Origin: Chthoniobacteraceae bacterium
Lineage (GTDB): Bacteria > Verrucomicrobiota > Verrucomicrobiia > Chthoniobacterales > Chthoniobacteraceae
DNA length: 38,105 bases
Direction: 5' to 3'
Assembly (NCBI GenBank): GCA_947471505.1
Contig: CANIWM010000059.1
Span: 1-38,105, forward strand
The notes under the pieces are model-generated. The model was not told the DNA's origin, ran no database searches, and worked only from the letters and a program-made list of their open reading frames with translations. The stretch's first letter is position 1; every line of letters starts with the position of its first letter. Of the stretch, positions 24,332 through 34,800 are shown in pieces. Position numbers and translations under genes: made by a program.

Positions 24332-24359
24332 TTGACGCCTCGCGCGACATTGCTACCTT
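24332..24359 (+). promoter_or_regulatory. candidate promoter for the Minf_1886 gene and glnD
   Basis: TTGACG (24332-24337) and TACCTT (24354-24359) are 16 bases apart, with the gene's ATG 14 bases after the -10 box. The leader would be very short. Box similarity is the only evidence. Confidence 0.35.
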
Positions 24360-24373
24360 GTTGCCGCTCAACC

Positions 24374-24805
24374 ATGCAGAAGCTCGAATTTACAGAGGCT
24401 GTAGAACTCATCATCGACTCGGATCCGCGCTTTACGCGCGAGGCTTACTTCTTCCTGCGTGATGCGCTCGACCAAACCGTGAAGCTCCGCAAACGCCAAC
24501 TCGGCGAGGGCGGACACGTCACGGGCCCGCAGCTCTGCGAAGGCATTCGGCTTTTTGCTATCAAGCAATATGGACCGATGGTGCCGACAGTGTTGGAATA
24601 CTGGGGCGTGAAAAAGACGGATGACTTCGGTGCGATGGTCTGGAACCTCATCGAACTCGGTGTGTTCGGAAAGACGCCGACGGATTCGATCGACGACTTC
24701 AAGGATGTGTTCACTTTCCACGATGCGTTTGTCGCTCCCTACTTGCCCGAAAGCGCGGGGAAAAAGGAGCAGATCGCGAAGCGTGCGGAGCGAGTGGAAT
24801 CGTAA
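24374..24805 (+). CDS. Minf_1886 family protein
   Basis: The 143-residue protein starts MQKLEFTEAVELIIDSDPRF and continues REAYFFLRDALDQTVKLRK, HVTGPQLCEGIRLFAIKQYG, and FGAMVWNLIELGVFGKTPTD. This is the pattern of a small conserved family best known from Verrucomicrobiota and other PVC bacteria, with no assigned function. The start at 24374 fits the family; the open frame extends 14 codons further 5'. It lies 11 bases before glnD and is almost certainly cotranscribed, so a link to nitrogen signalling is possible but unproven. Confidence 0.82.
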   Translation: MQKLEFTEAVELIIDSDPRFTREAYFFLRDALDQTVKLRKRQLGEGGHVTGPQLCEGIRLFAIKQYGPMVPTVLEYWGVKKTDDFGAMVWNLIELGVFGKTPTDSIDDFKDVFTFHDAFVAPYLPESAGKKEQIAKRAERVES

Positions 24806-24816
24806 CTGGCTTACGC

Positions 24817-27612
24817 ATGGGACGTTTCGCCAAGGTGCTCGCCGAGATCGCAAAACGGCTAAAGAATGACGGGGAGTTCACGCTCGAAAAACGCATCGCT
24901 GCATACAAAGTAGCGCTGAAGGAGAACTCGGATTTTATCTCCACCCGGAAGCGCGATATCCTTTATCCCGGTCTCACAGAAGGCCGCGAGCGGGCGGAGA
25001 GCTTGGATGATTTCCTCATCCATATCCTCGACGAAGCCGCTGCGGCCGCGAATACCGGCAAGAGCACGCCGCCCGTGATGATTGTCGTCGCCCTTGGCGG
25101 CTACGGACGGATGGAACTGAACCCGATCAGCGATGTCGATGTGACCTTTATCCACGGCGGTGGCGCGAAGTTTCCGGCGGGCTTCGAGTTCATCGTGCGA
25201 GAGGTGTATGACATCATCAGTGGCTGCGATTTCACCCTCGGGCACAGCACGCGGAGCCTCAATGAGACAATCTCCGAGGCGAACAAAGAGATGCAGTCGA
25301 AGACGGCGATGCTGGAGTCCCGCCTGCTTTGGGGGGCGTCCACGCTCTACGAGAAATTCCGCGCGCGCTTTGAAAAAGAATGCATCGCGGGGAAGGTGGA
25401 TTGGTATCTGAAACTGCGCGTTACCGACCAGGCCGAGCGCCACGGGAAATACGGCGAGACGCCCTACATGCAGGAGCCGAATATCAAAAATGGGTGCGGC
25501 GGGCTTCGCGATTACCAGAACCTCCTGTGGATGGCGCGGGTGAAGTACGGCGTGCGAACGGTCGCCGACCTTGTCGAAAAAAAATACATCAACGAAAGCG
25601 AGCAAACGGAACTCCAAGACGCCTACGAATTCATCTTCCGGCTCCGCACCGAGATTCACAATCTCACCGGGCGACATACGGACATCATCCTCACCAACCA
25701 GCAACTCGCGCTGGCCAATCGGCTCGGCTATGAGGCCAAGTATCCCGACATCCTTCGGCGTACCGAAGCATTCATGCGCGACTACTATCGGCGCGCACGC
25801 AGCATCTTTGAGCTGACAGAGCTTGTGTCCGAGAAGCTCGCGCTGCCCACGGCGCAGACGCAAAAGCTGCGTAGGCTCTTCCGGTTTTTACCGTTCAGGA
25901 GGCGCACGACGGAGAAGGAAACGTTCGACGGTTTTGTCGCCACGGGCGACTTGCTGACCTTTGAGAATCGCCAGATTTTCAAAGGTGACGCTGCACGGAT
26001 GATGCGGCTCTTTCTCCACGTCCAGCAGCGCCAGCTCGTGATGACTGCGGAGCTACGCCACCTCGTCCGGCGGCGGCTCAAGTACGTGGATGACGACTTC
26101 CGGAAAGAGAAGGCGAACAGCGAAACCTTCGCGGAGATTCTCCGGCAAAAAGGACAGGTCGGGCCAATCCTCCGGCTCATGCACCGGGTGGATTTCCTCG
26201 GTCACTACCTGCCCGAGTTTGGAAGCCTCACCGCGCTGGTGCAGCACGAGTTTTTCCATCGCTACGCGGCAGATGAGCACACACTGGTGTGCATCGAGAA
26301 GCTCGACGGGCTACTCGACACCGAGGACCCGAAGTTTGCCGGCTACCGCGACCTTTTTCAGAAAGTGGAGGATTCGTTCCTCCTCTATCTCGCGCTCATT
26401 TTGCACGACACAGGCAAGGCTGCGAACGTCCGCTCACACTCAGACGTGAGTGCGATGAACGCACAGAATGTCGCAAAGCGGCTCAAGCTTAGCGTGGCGC
26501 AGCGCCAGATGTTGATCTTCCTCGTGGATTGCCACGACGAACTCGCCAAGACGGCACAAACACAGGACCTCGACGATATGGCGACCATCGTCGAGTTTGC
26601 CGGCATCGTCGGCAATCAGACGCGCCTCGACCTACTCATGCTCCTCACCACCGCCGACGGGCTTGGAGTCGGCGACACTAAAATGTGGAACGACTGGAAG
26701 GCGTCGCTCATGTGGAATCTCTATCGCCAGACGACGGCGTTTTTCACCGATGCCGCAGCCTACCGTGAGCAGCGGGCAGGGCAGCGAAAACAGTTGAGGG
26801 AGAAAGTCGGACAACTTCTCAAAGAGAGCGACTGGGAGTTCGAGATCGACGCGCACTTTCACTCGATGCCGGACCGCTACTTCCTCAGCGAGCGGCACAC
26901 GGCAGAAGTCATCGCACAGCATGTGCGGATGTTCCGGCAGTTCCTCGAAGAACGGTGGTTCGGCGAGGATGCGATTTTTGAACCTACGGTCGATTTGGTC
27001 ACGCACCCAAATGCGGGCCACAGCACGCTCCAGGTCATCACTTGGGATCGGCGTCAACTCCTCGCGCGCATCTGCGGCAGCATCTCTGCGGCTGGGCTGA
27101 GCATTCTGAGCGCCGATATTTTCACCCGTGAGGATGGCCTCGTGTTGGATACGTTCCGCATCTCGACGACGCGGTTCGAGGCCATCTCCGACAAGCGCGA
27201 TCTCGACCTTGTCGCCAAATATCTGCGGGCATCGCTCAAGGACGATCAGTTCGACTTTCTGCCGCTCATGAAGAAGGCGCTTGGGCGCGTCGGGAGTTCG
27301 TCGCTCGATTTCCCCATCCGCATCGCCATAGACTCCGAGTCGCACCCTCAGTTCACTGTCGTGGAACTCACCGCGCCGGACCGTCTCGGTCTGCTGCACG
27401 ACTTGCTTCGCGCCATCAGCGATGCGGACTTCGAGATTAGCGCCGCTCGCGTCGCCACGGAGAAAGGTGCTGCGATGGATACGTTTTTCGTCGGCAGAAA
27501 AGTGGGGGCCGAATGCGACAAGCAGATGACTGTAACGAAGCCGACGGATCCCGCAGAACTCGACCGCCTACGTGCCGCGTTGATTCGAGCGGCAGCGGGG
27601 CAGCCAGCTTAG
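24817..27612 (+). CDS. glnD: [protein-PII] uridylyltransferase / uridylyl-removing enzyme
   Basis: The 931-residue sensor senses glutamine and modifies PII. The nucleotidyltransferase domain has GGYGRMELNPISDVD (Gly94 onward, catalytic Asp pair near 106 and 108). The HD domain carries ILHDTGKA with His-Asp near residue 530. Two C-terminal ACT domains start near 738 (LQVITWDRRQLLARICGSIS) and 845 (FTVVELTAPDRLGLLHDLLR). Length and order match GlnD. Its stop overlaps the stop of the convergent cytochrome gene by a few bases. No glnB or glnA is in the window. Confidence 0.96.
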   Translation: MGRFAKVLAEIAKRLKNDGEFTLEKRIAAYKVALKENSDFISTRKRDILYPGLTEGRERAESLDDFLIHILDEAAAAANTGKSTPPVMIVVALGGYGRMELNPISDVDVTFIHGGGAKFPAGFEFIVREVYDIISGCDFTLGHSTRSLNETISEANKEMQSKTAMLESRLLWGASTLYEKFRARFEKECIAGKVDWYLKLRVTDQAERHGKYGETPYMQEPNIKNGCGGLRDYQNLLWMARVKYGVRTVADLVEKKYINESEQTELQDAYEFIFRLRTEIHNLTGRHTDIILTNQQLALANRLGYEAKYPDILRRTEAFMRDYYRRARSIFELTELVSEKLALPTAQTQKLRRLFRFLPFRRRTTEKETFDGFVATGDLLTFENRQIFKGDAARMMRLFLHVQQRQLVMTAELRHLVRRRLKYVDDDFRKEKANSETFAEILRQKGQVGPILRLMHRVDFLGHYLPEFGSLTALVQHEFFHRYAADEHTLVCIEKLDGLLDTEDPKFAGYRDLFQKVEDSFLLYLALILHDTGKAANVRSHSDVSAMNAQNVAKRLKLSVAQRQMLIFLVDCHDELAKTAQTQDLDDMATIVEFAGIVGNQTRLDLLMLLTTADGLGVGDTKMWNDWKASLMWNLYRQTTAFFTDAAAYREQRAGQRKQLREKVGQLLKESDWEFEIDAHFHSMPDRYFLSERHTAEVIAQHVRMFRQFLEERWFGEDAIFEPTVDLVTHPNAGHSTLQVITWDRRQLLARICGSISAAGLSILSADIFTREDGLVLDTFRISTTRFEAISDKRDLDLVAKYLRASLKDDQFDFLPLMKKALGRVGSSSLDFPIRIAIDSESHPQFTVVELTAPDRLGLLHDLLRAISDADFEISAARVATEKGAAMDTFFVGRKVGAECDKQMTVTKPTDPAELDRLRAALIRAAAGQPA

Positions 27613-28673
27613 GGGAGCAGCGCGGGAAGCGCTTCGAGCAGTCCCGCGAAGGTCGCCGGGGTGAAGGATACGGGGCTGCGAAGTTGATCCTCTAGCGAGC
27701 GAAGTTGTTCTTCGACTTTTACGTCTTTTTCCCGCCGGAGTGGTAGTGCGAGTGCGCGGACGGATGAGACGATGACCTCGGCACGACGGCGGAGGATCGT
27801 GGCGTCTTGCGTAGCGTCGCGGAAAAGGGCGGCGTTTTTGCATAACTGCTCAATCTGCGTGCGAGTGCTGGATTCAGTCCATCGGGTCTTCGCGGCATCA
27901 ATGGCGAGACGGTCCGCCGTGGTGCGAAGCTCGGCGAGATTATCCGTCTTCTCCGGGAGTGCGGCCTTTCCCGCATCTGTCTGGGTGAGGATCCAGTGGA
28001 TCGCAGCGATCCGCGCCGAGACTCCGGCATCGGGCGTTTTTTGCGAACGCCACGCAAGCTCTCGGAGGGAGACGGCTTGGCCGGCGAGCCAATGGCGCGG
28101 AGCGTCGAGCGGGACATCACCATCCCAGTGTGGTGGGAGTCCCGCGAGCTGGCGGGCGAGCTCGAAGCGGAGTTCTGGGTGCCCAGCGGTTTGGAGCCCG
28201 GCCGGAAGGTGAAGGTGACAGCCTGCGCAAGCATTCGCACGCTGGGCTGGTTGAGAAAGATCGCGCAGCCCGGACGCGACTCGCTGGGCATGGGTGACAT
28301 CTAGGCGAGTGTGGAAGCGCACCCATTTTTCCGCTGGGCCGTGGCACGCTTCGCAGTTCACTCCGTGGATTGGTTTCACACCAGCCATCAGGCGTTCGGG
28401 CGCAGCGCTTTGCATGGGCGAATGGCAGACGGTGCATTGCTCGCTCTTTGTGGCATCGGTGATGCCGAGTGCCTCTCCGATGCGCTTGCTGCGCTCGGCA
28501 CTGAGAATGGAGTCGGCGCGAGCATGGGGGTCTTTCTTCATCCAGATCCACGTTTGATCGTCGCCTTTTCCTCCCCCGTGACATCCCGATGAGGCACAGG
28601 ATTGGAAGCCGGTGAAACGGTCCTCCGCACAAAGCGGCAAGACAATGAGAGCGAGTAAGGTTGTAAAGCGCAC
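27609..28673 (-). CDS. secreted multiheme c-type cytochrome
   Basis: The 354-residue protein has a signal peptide (MRFTTLLALIVLPLCAED). It has three standard heme motifs, CTVCH (80-84), CEACH (107-111) and CAGCH (149-153), and an N-terminal CASSGCH (26-32) with four residues between the cysteines. Spacing and GxxSC...CHGG context resemble cytochrome c554-type tetraheme proteins. The C-terminal half (about 200-354) is helical and heme-free. It likely carries electrons in the periplasm. It is convergent with and overlaps the end of glnD, and diverges from the giant secreted protein at 28816. Confidence 0.83.
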   Translation of the reverse strand: MRFTTLLALIVLPLCAEDRFTGFQSCASSGCHGGGKGDDQTWIWMKKDPHARADSILSAERSKRIGEALGITDATKSEQCTVCHSPMQSAAPERLMAGVKPIHGVNCEACHGPAEKWVRFHTRLDVTHAQRVASGLRDLSQPAQRANACAGCHLHLPAGLQTAGHPELRFELARQLAGLPPHWDGDVPLDAPRHWLAGQAVSLRELAWRSQKTPDAGVSARIAAIHWILTQTDAGKAALPEKTDNLAELRTTADRLAIDAAKTRWTESSTRTQIEQLCKNAALFRDATQDATILRRRAEVIVSSVRALALPLRREKDVKVEEQLRSLEDQLRSPVSFTPATFAGLLEALPALLP

Positions 28674-28771
28674 GCCTCTCCGTAACTAACTTTTGCCCCC
28701 ATGACCAGCGAGGATTTAACTCTATGAGGCTTGCGAAACTGTTAGGAGATTCCTTTGGGAAAATTGCATTT

Positions 28772-28789
28772 CTGCGTTTAGATACGCAG
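28772..28789. promoter_or_regulatory. inverted repeat upstream of the giant secreted protein gene
   Basis: CTGCGT and ACGCAG flank a six-base spacer, ending 27 bases before the ATG at 28816. The start is preceded by an A/T-rich stretch (TAAATATATT) and no Shine-Dalgarno motif, so a leaderless transcript is possible. The repeat is where an operator could sit; no direct evidence. Confidence 0.3.
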
Positions 28790-28815
28790 TCGCCACACCC
28801 CTTAAATATATTCTC

Positions 28816-31800
28816 ATGCTTCGCACTCCATACTCTCGCCTCTTGTCTTTGTCGTCCTTAATCGCGCTCGTGGTCACCGCTCGTGCCGATGTGCTGATTT
28901 CGGAAATCATGTATCACCCGCAGTCGGAGATTCCGCTCCAAGAGTATATCGAGCTGCACAATCCGGATACAGCGGCGGTAAGCGTGGCGGGGTGGCAGTT
29001 TACGAGTGGTGTTTCGTTTACGATTCCGGCGGGGACGACGATTCCGGCAGGTGGCTACTTGGTGGTGGCGTCAAATGCGGCGGCGTTTGCGGCGAAGTAT
29101 CCCACCGTGACAAATTACGTTGCTGGGTGGACGGGGCAGCTCTCAAACAATACGAACAACATCGAGCTGAAGGATGCGACTCTCGTAGTTCGCGATAGCG
29201 TGCATTACGCGGATGATGGAGATTGGGCGACGCGGCGGATGGATGCGGTAGCAGACCTCGGGTATCGCGGCTGGTCGTGGTATTCGGCAGCGGATGGCTA
29301 TGGGAAGTCGCTGGAACTGATCAATAAGGCGTTCGATAATTCAAAAGGGCAGAACTGGGGAGACTCGACGACGGCGGAAGGCACGCCGGGCGTGGCAAAC
29401 TCGATTGCGGCGACGAACATCGCGCCCGTCATTTCGAGCGTGGAGCATTTTCCACTGCTGCCGACTTCGAGCGATGTGGTCACGGTCAATGCGAAGCTCA
29501 CGGATGAGTTGACGACGGGACTGACGGCAACGCTTTTCTGGAAGCTGGATGCGGCGGGCTCGTTCACCTCGGCGGCGATGTTCGACGACGGGGCGCACGG
29601 CGACGGGCTGGCTGGCGATGGGCGCTTCGGCGCGCAGATTCCGGCGCAGGTGAATGGGGCGATTGTGGAGTTTTACGTGCAGGCCAGCGACGCGGCGGCG
29701 AATACCCGGACGTGGCCGAAAATTGCGCAGGACTATAATACGGGGACTTCGACTTACTTCGCCTCGCAGGCGGCGAACTGCCTTTACCAAGTGGACAATA
29801 CAACGTTCGGGGGGGCGATGCCGATCTACCGGATGGTGATGAAGGCGGCGGATAAAGTGACGCTCGCAGCGATCAATGACGCAGGCGGCGGCGGGGGCGG
29901 AAGCCACGCGAAGTTCAATATGACGTGGATCACAGTGGACGGCTCCAGCCGCGAGTTGCGCTACACTTGCTCGGCCCGAAATCGCGGCCACGGCAGCGGC
30001 TCCCACGACCCTCAGAGTTTCCACGCCAGCTTCACCAGCGACCAAGACTGGAAGGGCGTCACGGGGCTAAACTTGAACACGTTTTATACCTACTTGCAGC
30101 TCTTCGGTAGCACACTGATGCGCAAGGCGGAGTTGGCGTGCTTTGAGTCGCGGCAGGTGCAGGTCCGGATCAATGCGACAGACCTCACGCAAGCAGGCGG
30201 CCTCAGCGCGGACGGCGGGCACAGTTACTACTGCTACGTGGCCAATGAGAACCCGGATTCGGACTACGCGGCGCACCATTTCCCACTCGATAGCAGCGGG
30301 AATATCTACAGCGTGCGCCGGGAAGACGCGGGCTCGCTGGAGGGCGACTTGAAATACATTGACGCAAACCCGAACTCGTATCGAACCGTCTATTTCAAGG
30401 ACACGAACGTGTCGGAGGATAACTGGTCGGACCTCATCGGGCTGAACCTCGCGCTCTCCAAAGGCGTCTCCACCACTCTGACGAATGTGAGCTACACCCC
30501 AAGCGCGGCTGCCTACGCAGCGGATATTTTAACGAAGGTAGATGTGGACCAATGGATGCGCTGGATGGCTGCGGAAAATCTTACGGGTAACAACGAAACG
30601 AATCTCGTCGGCGGCTACGGCGACGACTACTATCTCTATTTCGGCAAGACGGACATTCGCGCCCGCTTGCTCCCTCACGATCTCGATACGATCCTCGGCC
30701 ACGGCGACCAAAATTCCGCCGACTCGCCAGCGACGTTTGCATCTACCGACAGTATTTTTCAAATGATGAGATATCACGGTGCCGGTGCTACTCCGACAGC
30801 GCTGAACGCGCTCATCCGCCACCAAGACTTTGCACCGCTTTTTTACCAAGCGCACCTTGACTTGATGGGCGGCCTCCTCTCGCAGGCCAATTTCGACTCG
30901 CTCGCAGATCAGATTCTCACGGGCGTCGTCAGCGCGCCCACTATCGCGAACCGTAAAGCGTGGTACGCTGCGCGGCTCGCTTACGTCGCGACGCAAATCC
31001 CCACGACGATCTCCGGCATCGTCGCCGCGACGACGGGCGGCACGACGCTCACCGTCACCAGCGGATACGCACGCTCGATAGCGGCAAACTGCAAACTCTC
31101 TGGCCGCTCCCACGCAGGCCGCACCCGTTCGGTGAAAGTGAACGGCACGCTCGCGGCATGGGATGCTTTCAATGCAACCTGGACGGTGAATCCGTTGGCG
31201 CTCACGCCGGGTATCAATCGCTTCAATATCGAAGCATTTGATTCGACTGGCGCGGAGTTCGAGGAAGTCATCACCGATGTCTGGTACGACGATGCGACGG
31301 TCGCCAGCGTCTCGGGCACGCTCGGTGCGGGGACCACGACATGGACCGCAGCAGGCGGGCCTTACCAAGTCACCGCAAACCTCATCGTCCCCGCGACCGG
31401 CACACTCGTCATCCAGCCCGGCACATCGGTCTATTTGAACAGCACGATCACCATCAGCGTCACGGCGGGCGGGAAGATTCTTGCGGAAGGAACGGAGGCG
31501 CAGCCCATCCGCTTCACGCGTGCGCCGGGCCTCGCGACGAATGGCGGCACCATCACCATCAACGGCAGCGCGGGCGCACCGGAGACGCACTTCTATTACA
31601 CATTCTTCGAGTTCGGAGGAAACCCGGCAGTCACTGCGACGGCGAACTCGAACATCGTGATGGACCATTGCGAATTTGGCACGACTACTTCCGCTTACGT
31701 CCATCTCGACGGCGGCTCGTATCTCATCAGCCACTGCGTCTTCCCATCGCCTACGGTCGGGACTTTTGAGCCGCTGCATGGAACGATCGGCTTCCCGGCG

Positions 31801-34800
31801 GGTGGGCGTGGAATCGTCCGCGATTCTTTCCTCGGAAAAGCGCAGGGCTACAACGACGTTTTCGACTACACTGGCGGCAATCGTCCAGGAGCGATCCTGC
31901 AATTTATAAATAACGTCTGCATCGGCTCGGATGACGACATTCTCGACATCGACGGCACGGACATGTGGACCGAGGGCAACATTTTCATGCACACGCACCG
32001 TAACGGTTCGCCGGACTCGTCCAGTGCGATCAGCGGCGGCAACGATGGCGGCGGCGGGACCGGCAGCCGGAAGCAAGCGACGGCCATCGACACGGCGACC
32101 GAGCAGATTACCTGCGGCACGCATGGATTCACGACTGGGCAGGAAGTGGTTGGGACTTCATGGGTCGGTCAAAACTTCCCTGCAGCGACTCCTGCACTCC
32201 GTAACGGCACGTATTTTGTCCGCGTAATAACCACGACCGCGGTAAAGCTCTATCTCACAGCGGCAGACGCAAACGCGGATACGAACGCGATCAATTTCAG
32301 CGCCACAGTCGGCACGGTAACCAATAACGTGCCCACGAATCCGAGCATTGCGCTCACCACCGTGAACGGCGTCTCAAACATCACCGTGGTCGGAAATCTG
32401 TTTTACGACGTGGATCAAGCGACGACGGCGAAGGAGGGGAACTTCTACACCTTTTTGAACAACACCGTAGTCAGCCAGAACAATACGGGCAGCGGCGACG
32501 CAGTGACCGGTGTGTTCAACTTCGGCGACGACGGGTACAACGAAGCCGCTGGTATGTATATCGAGGGCAACATCATCCACAGCGCTGCGTCGCTCACCCG
32601 CAACTACCCCGGCGCGGGGCTCACGCAGAATGTGACTTTCAACAACAACATCCTCCCGCCCGGCCTCGTCTGGACGGGCACCGGAAGCGGCAATACGAAT
32701 GTGGACCCGCTCCTCGCCAGCGTGCGTAACACAGCCAACACCGCATTCACCATCCCGACTCCGGGACCGCGTGATTTTGACCGCCTCGCCGTGCAAATCC
32801 GCCAGCAGTTCGGCCTGAAAGCAGCATCGCCCGCGAAGGGCACCGGCCCCAACGGCACGGATAAAGGCGGCGTCCGCACGCTCGGCGTCAGCCTCTCTGG
32901 CGCACCCTCTGGCACCACGAATCTGCAAACTGCGACTATCACCGTCGGCACGCGCATGACTGGCAACGGCATCTCTACATTCACCGGCGCATGGCCCGGC
33001 GGCGGCTCCGGCTGGACGCACTACAAATACCGCCTCGACGGCGGCGCACTCAGCGCGGAAACCGTGAACGGCGCACCGATCACCCTCAGCGGCCTCGCGA
33101 ACGGCTCGCACACACTTCAAGTCATCGGCAAAAACGACGCGGGGTATTACCAAGACGACGCCGCTTTTGGCACGAGCGGCCGCACTGCCAGCGCGACTTG
33201 GATGGTTGATACCACTTACATCCCGCCAGCCGCAGCGCCGATTGTGCGGTTCAACGAAGTGCTCGCCTCGAATACCGAGACGCTCGGCTTTAGCGGCAAC
33301 TTCCCCGACATGATCGAACTCGCCAACGTCGGAAACGCCACCGCCGACCTCTCCGGCTGGGGCATCACGGACAACACCGCGCTGCCCTATAAATACACCA
33401 TCGCCAACGGCACTATGCTCGCCCCCGGCGCGTTCCTCACGATTTACGCCAGCGCCGTCGTGGCCGTCCCCACACCGAAGACCGGCTTCTCCGTGAAGCA
33501 AAGCGGCGACGACCTCACCCTCACAAAATCCGTCGCGCAAGGCGGCACCATCGCCGACAGCGTGACGTGGGGCCAGCAGCTCAACGACTACTCCATCGCC
33601 CGCGCACTCGACGGCTCGTGGGCGCTCGGTGTGCCGACTTTTGGCGCAGCCAATAAGCTCGCCGGTACGGGCGACATCAACGGCATCCGCATCAACGAAT
33701 GGCTCGCCGACTCCGCCACGCTCTTCGCGAACGACTTCGTCGAACTCTACAACCCATCCACGCTCCCCGTGGACATCGGCGGCTGCTACCTCACGGACAA
33801 CCCTGCCGAGTTCCCGACCAAGAGCCTCATCCAACCGCTCACCTTCATCGGCAACCCCGGCTACATCTCGTTCAAAGCGGACGGCGACACCACGCAAGGG
33901 CCGGACCATGTGGACTTCAAGCTCTCGCCGCTTCAGGGCGAAATCGGCTTCATGTCGCCCACTCAAGCCGCAATTGATGTCGTCATCTACGCCCCGCAGA
34001 CCACCGACATCTCGCAAGGCCGCACTCCCAACGGCACAGCCACCACCGCATTCTTCACCCAGCCCACACCCGGCGCGCCGAACCCCGGCGTTGTCGGCGG
34101 AGGTGGCGGCGGCTCACAGACCGATACCCTCGTGACCGCGCCACAAGTGTGGAAATACGTCGCCAGCGGCACCGATCCATTTGCCGGAGCGACGACGTGG
34201 AAAGACACCGCATTCGTGGACACCGCGTGGAGCAGCGGCGGCGGCGTGCTCCATCTGGAGCCCGACGCCATCCCAGCGACCGACGGCTTTGTGAAAACCA
34301 CGCTCCTTCCCGGCTACGACGCCACCCACCCGTACCAGACCTACTATTTCCGCACGCACTTCACCTACAGCGGCCCGCTCACCGGCGTCACGCTCACCGC
34401 TCTCATGACGTGCGACGACGGCTGCATCATCTACCTCAACGGCCAAGAAATCACCCAGACCAGCGGCTCGCGAATCCGCGCCAATGCAGGCGCCGACACC
34501 TACGCACTCCAATCCGGCAACCTCGTCGCCGACCACACCATCGAGACATTTACCCTCAACACCAACGGCCTCGTGAACGGCGACAACGTCATCGCCGTCT
34601 CCGTCCACCAAAGCTCCACGCAAGGCGTCGGGACTGGCAGCTCCGATGTCACTTGGGGGCTGAAACTCACCGCGACCTACACGTTAGCCGGCAGCAGCCC
34701 CGCGCTCGTCATCAACGAAGTCCTGCCGATCAACCTGACCTACCCAAATCCCGACACCAGCCTCGCCGGATGGATCGAACTTTATAACCCGACCGCCAGC

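Noticed and set aside
30529-34017. Two long leftward open frames (531 and 547 codons)
   Set aside because: Both are antisense to the giant secreted protein and show biased Arg/Val/Glu composition without motifs.
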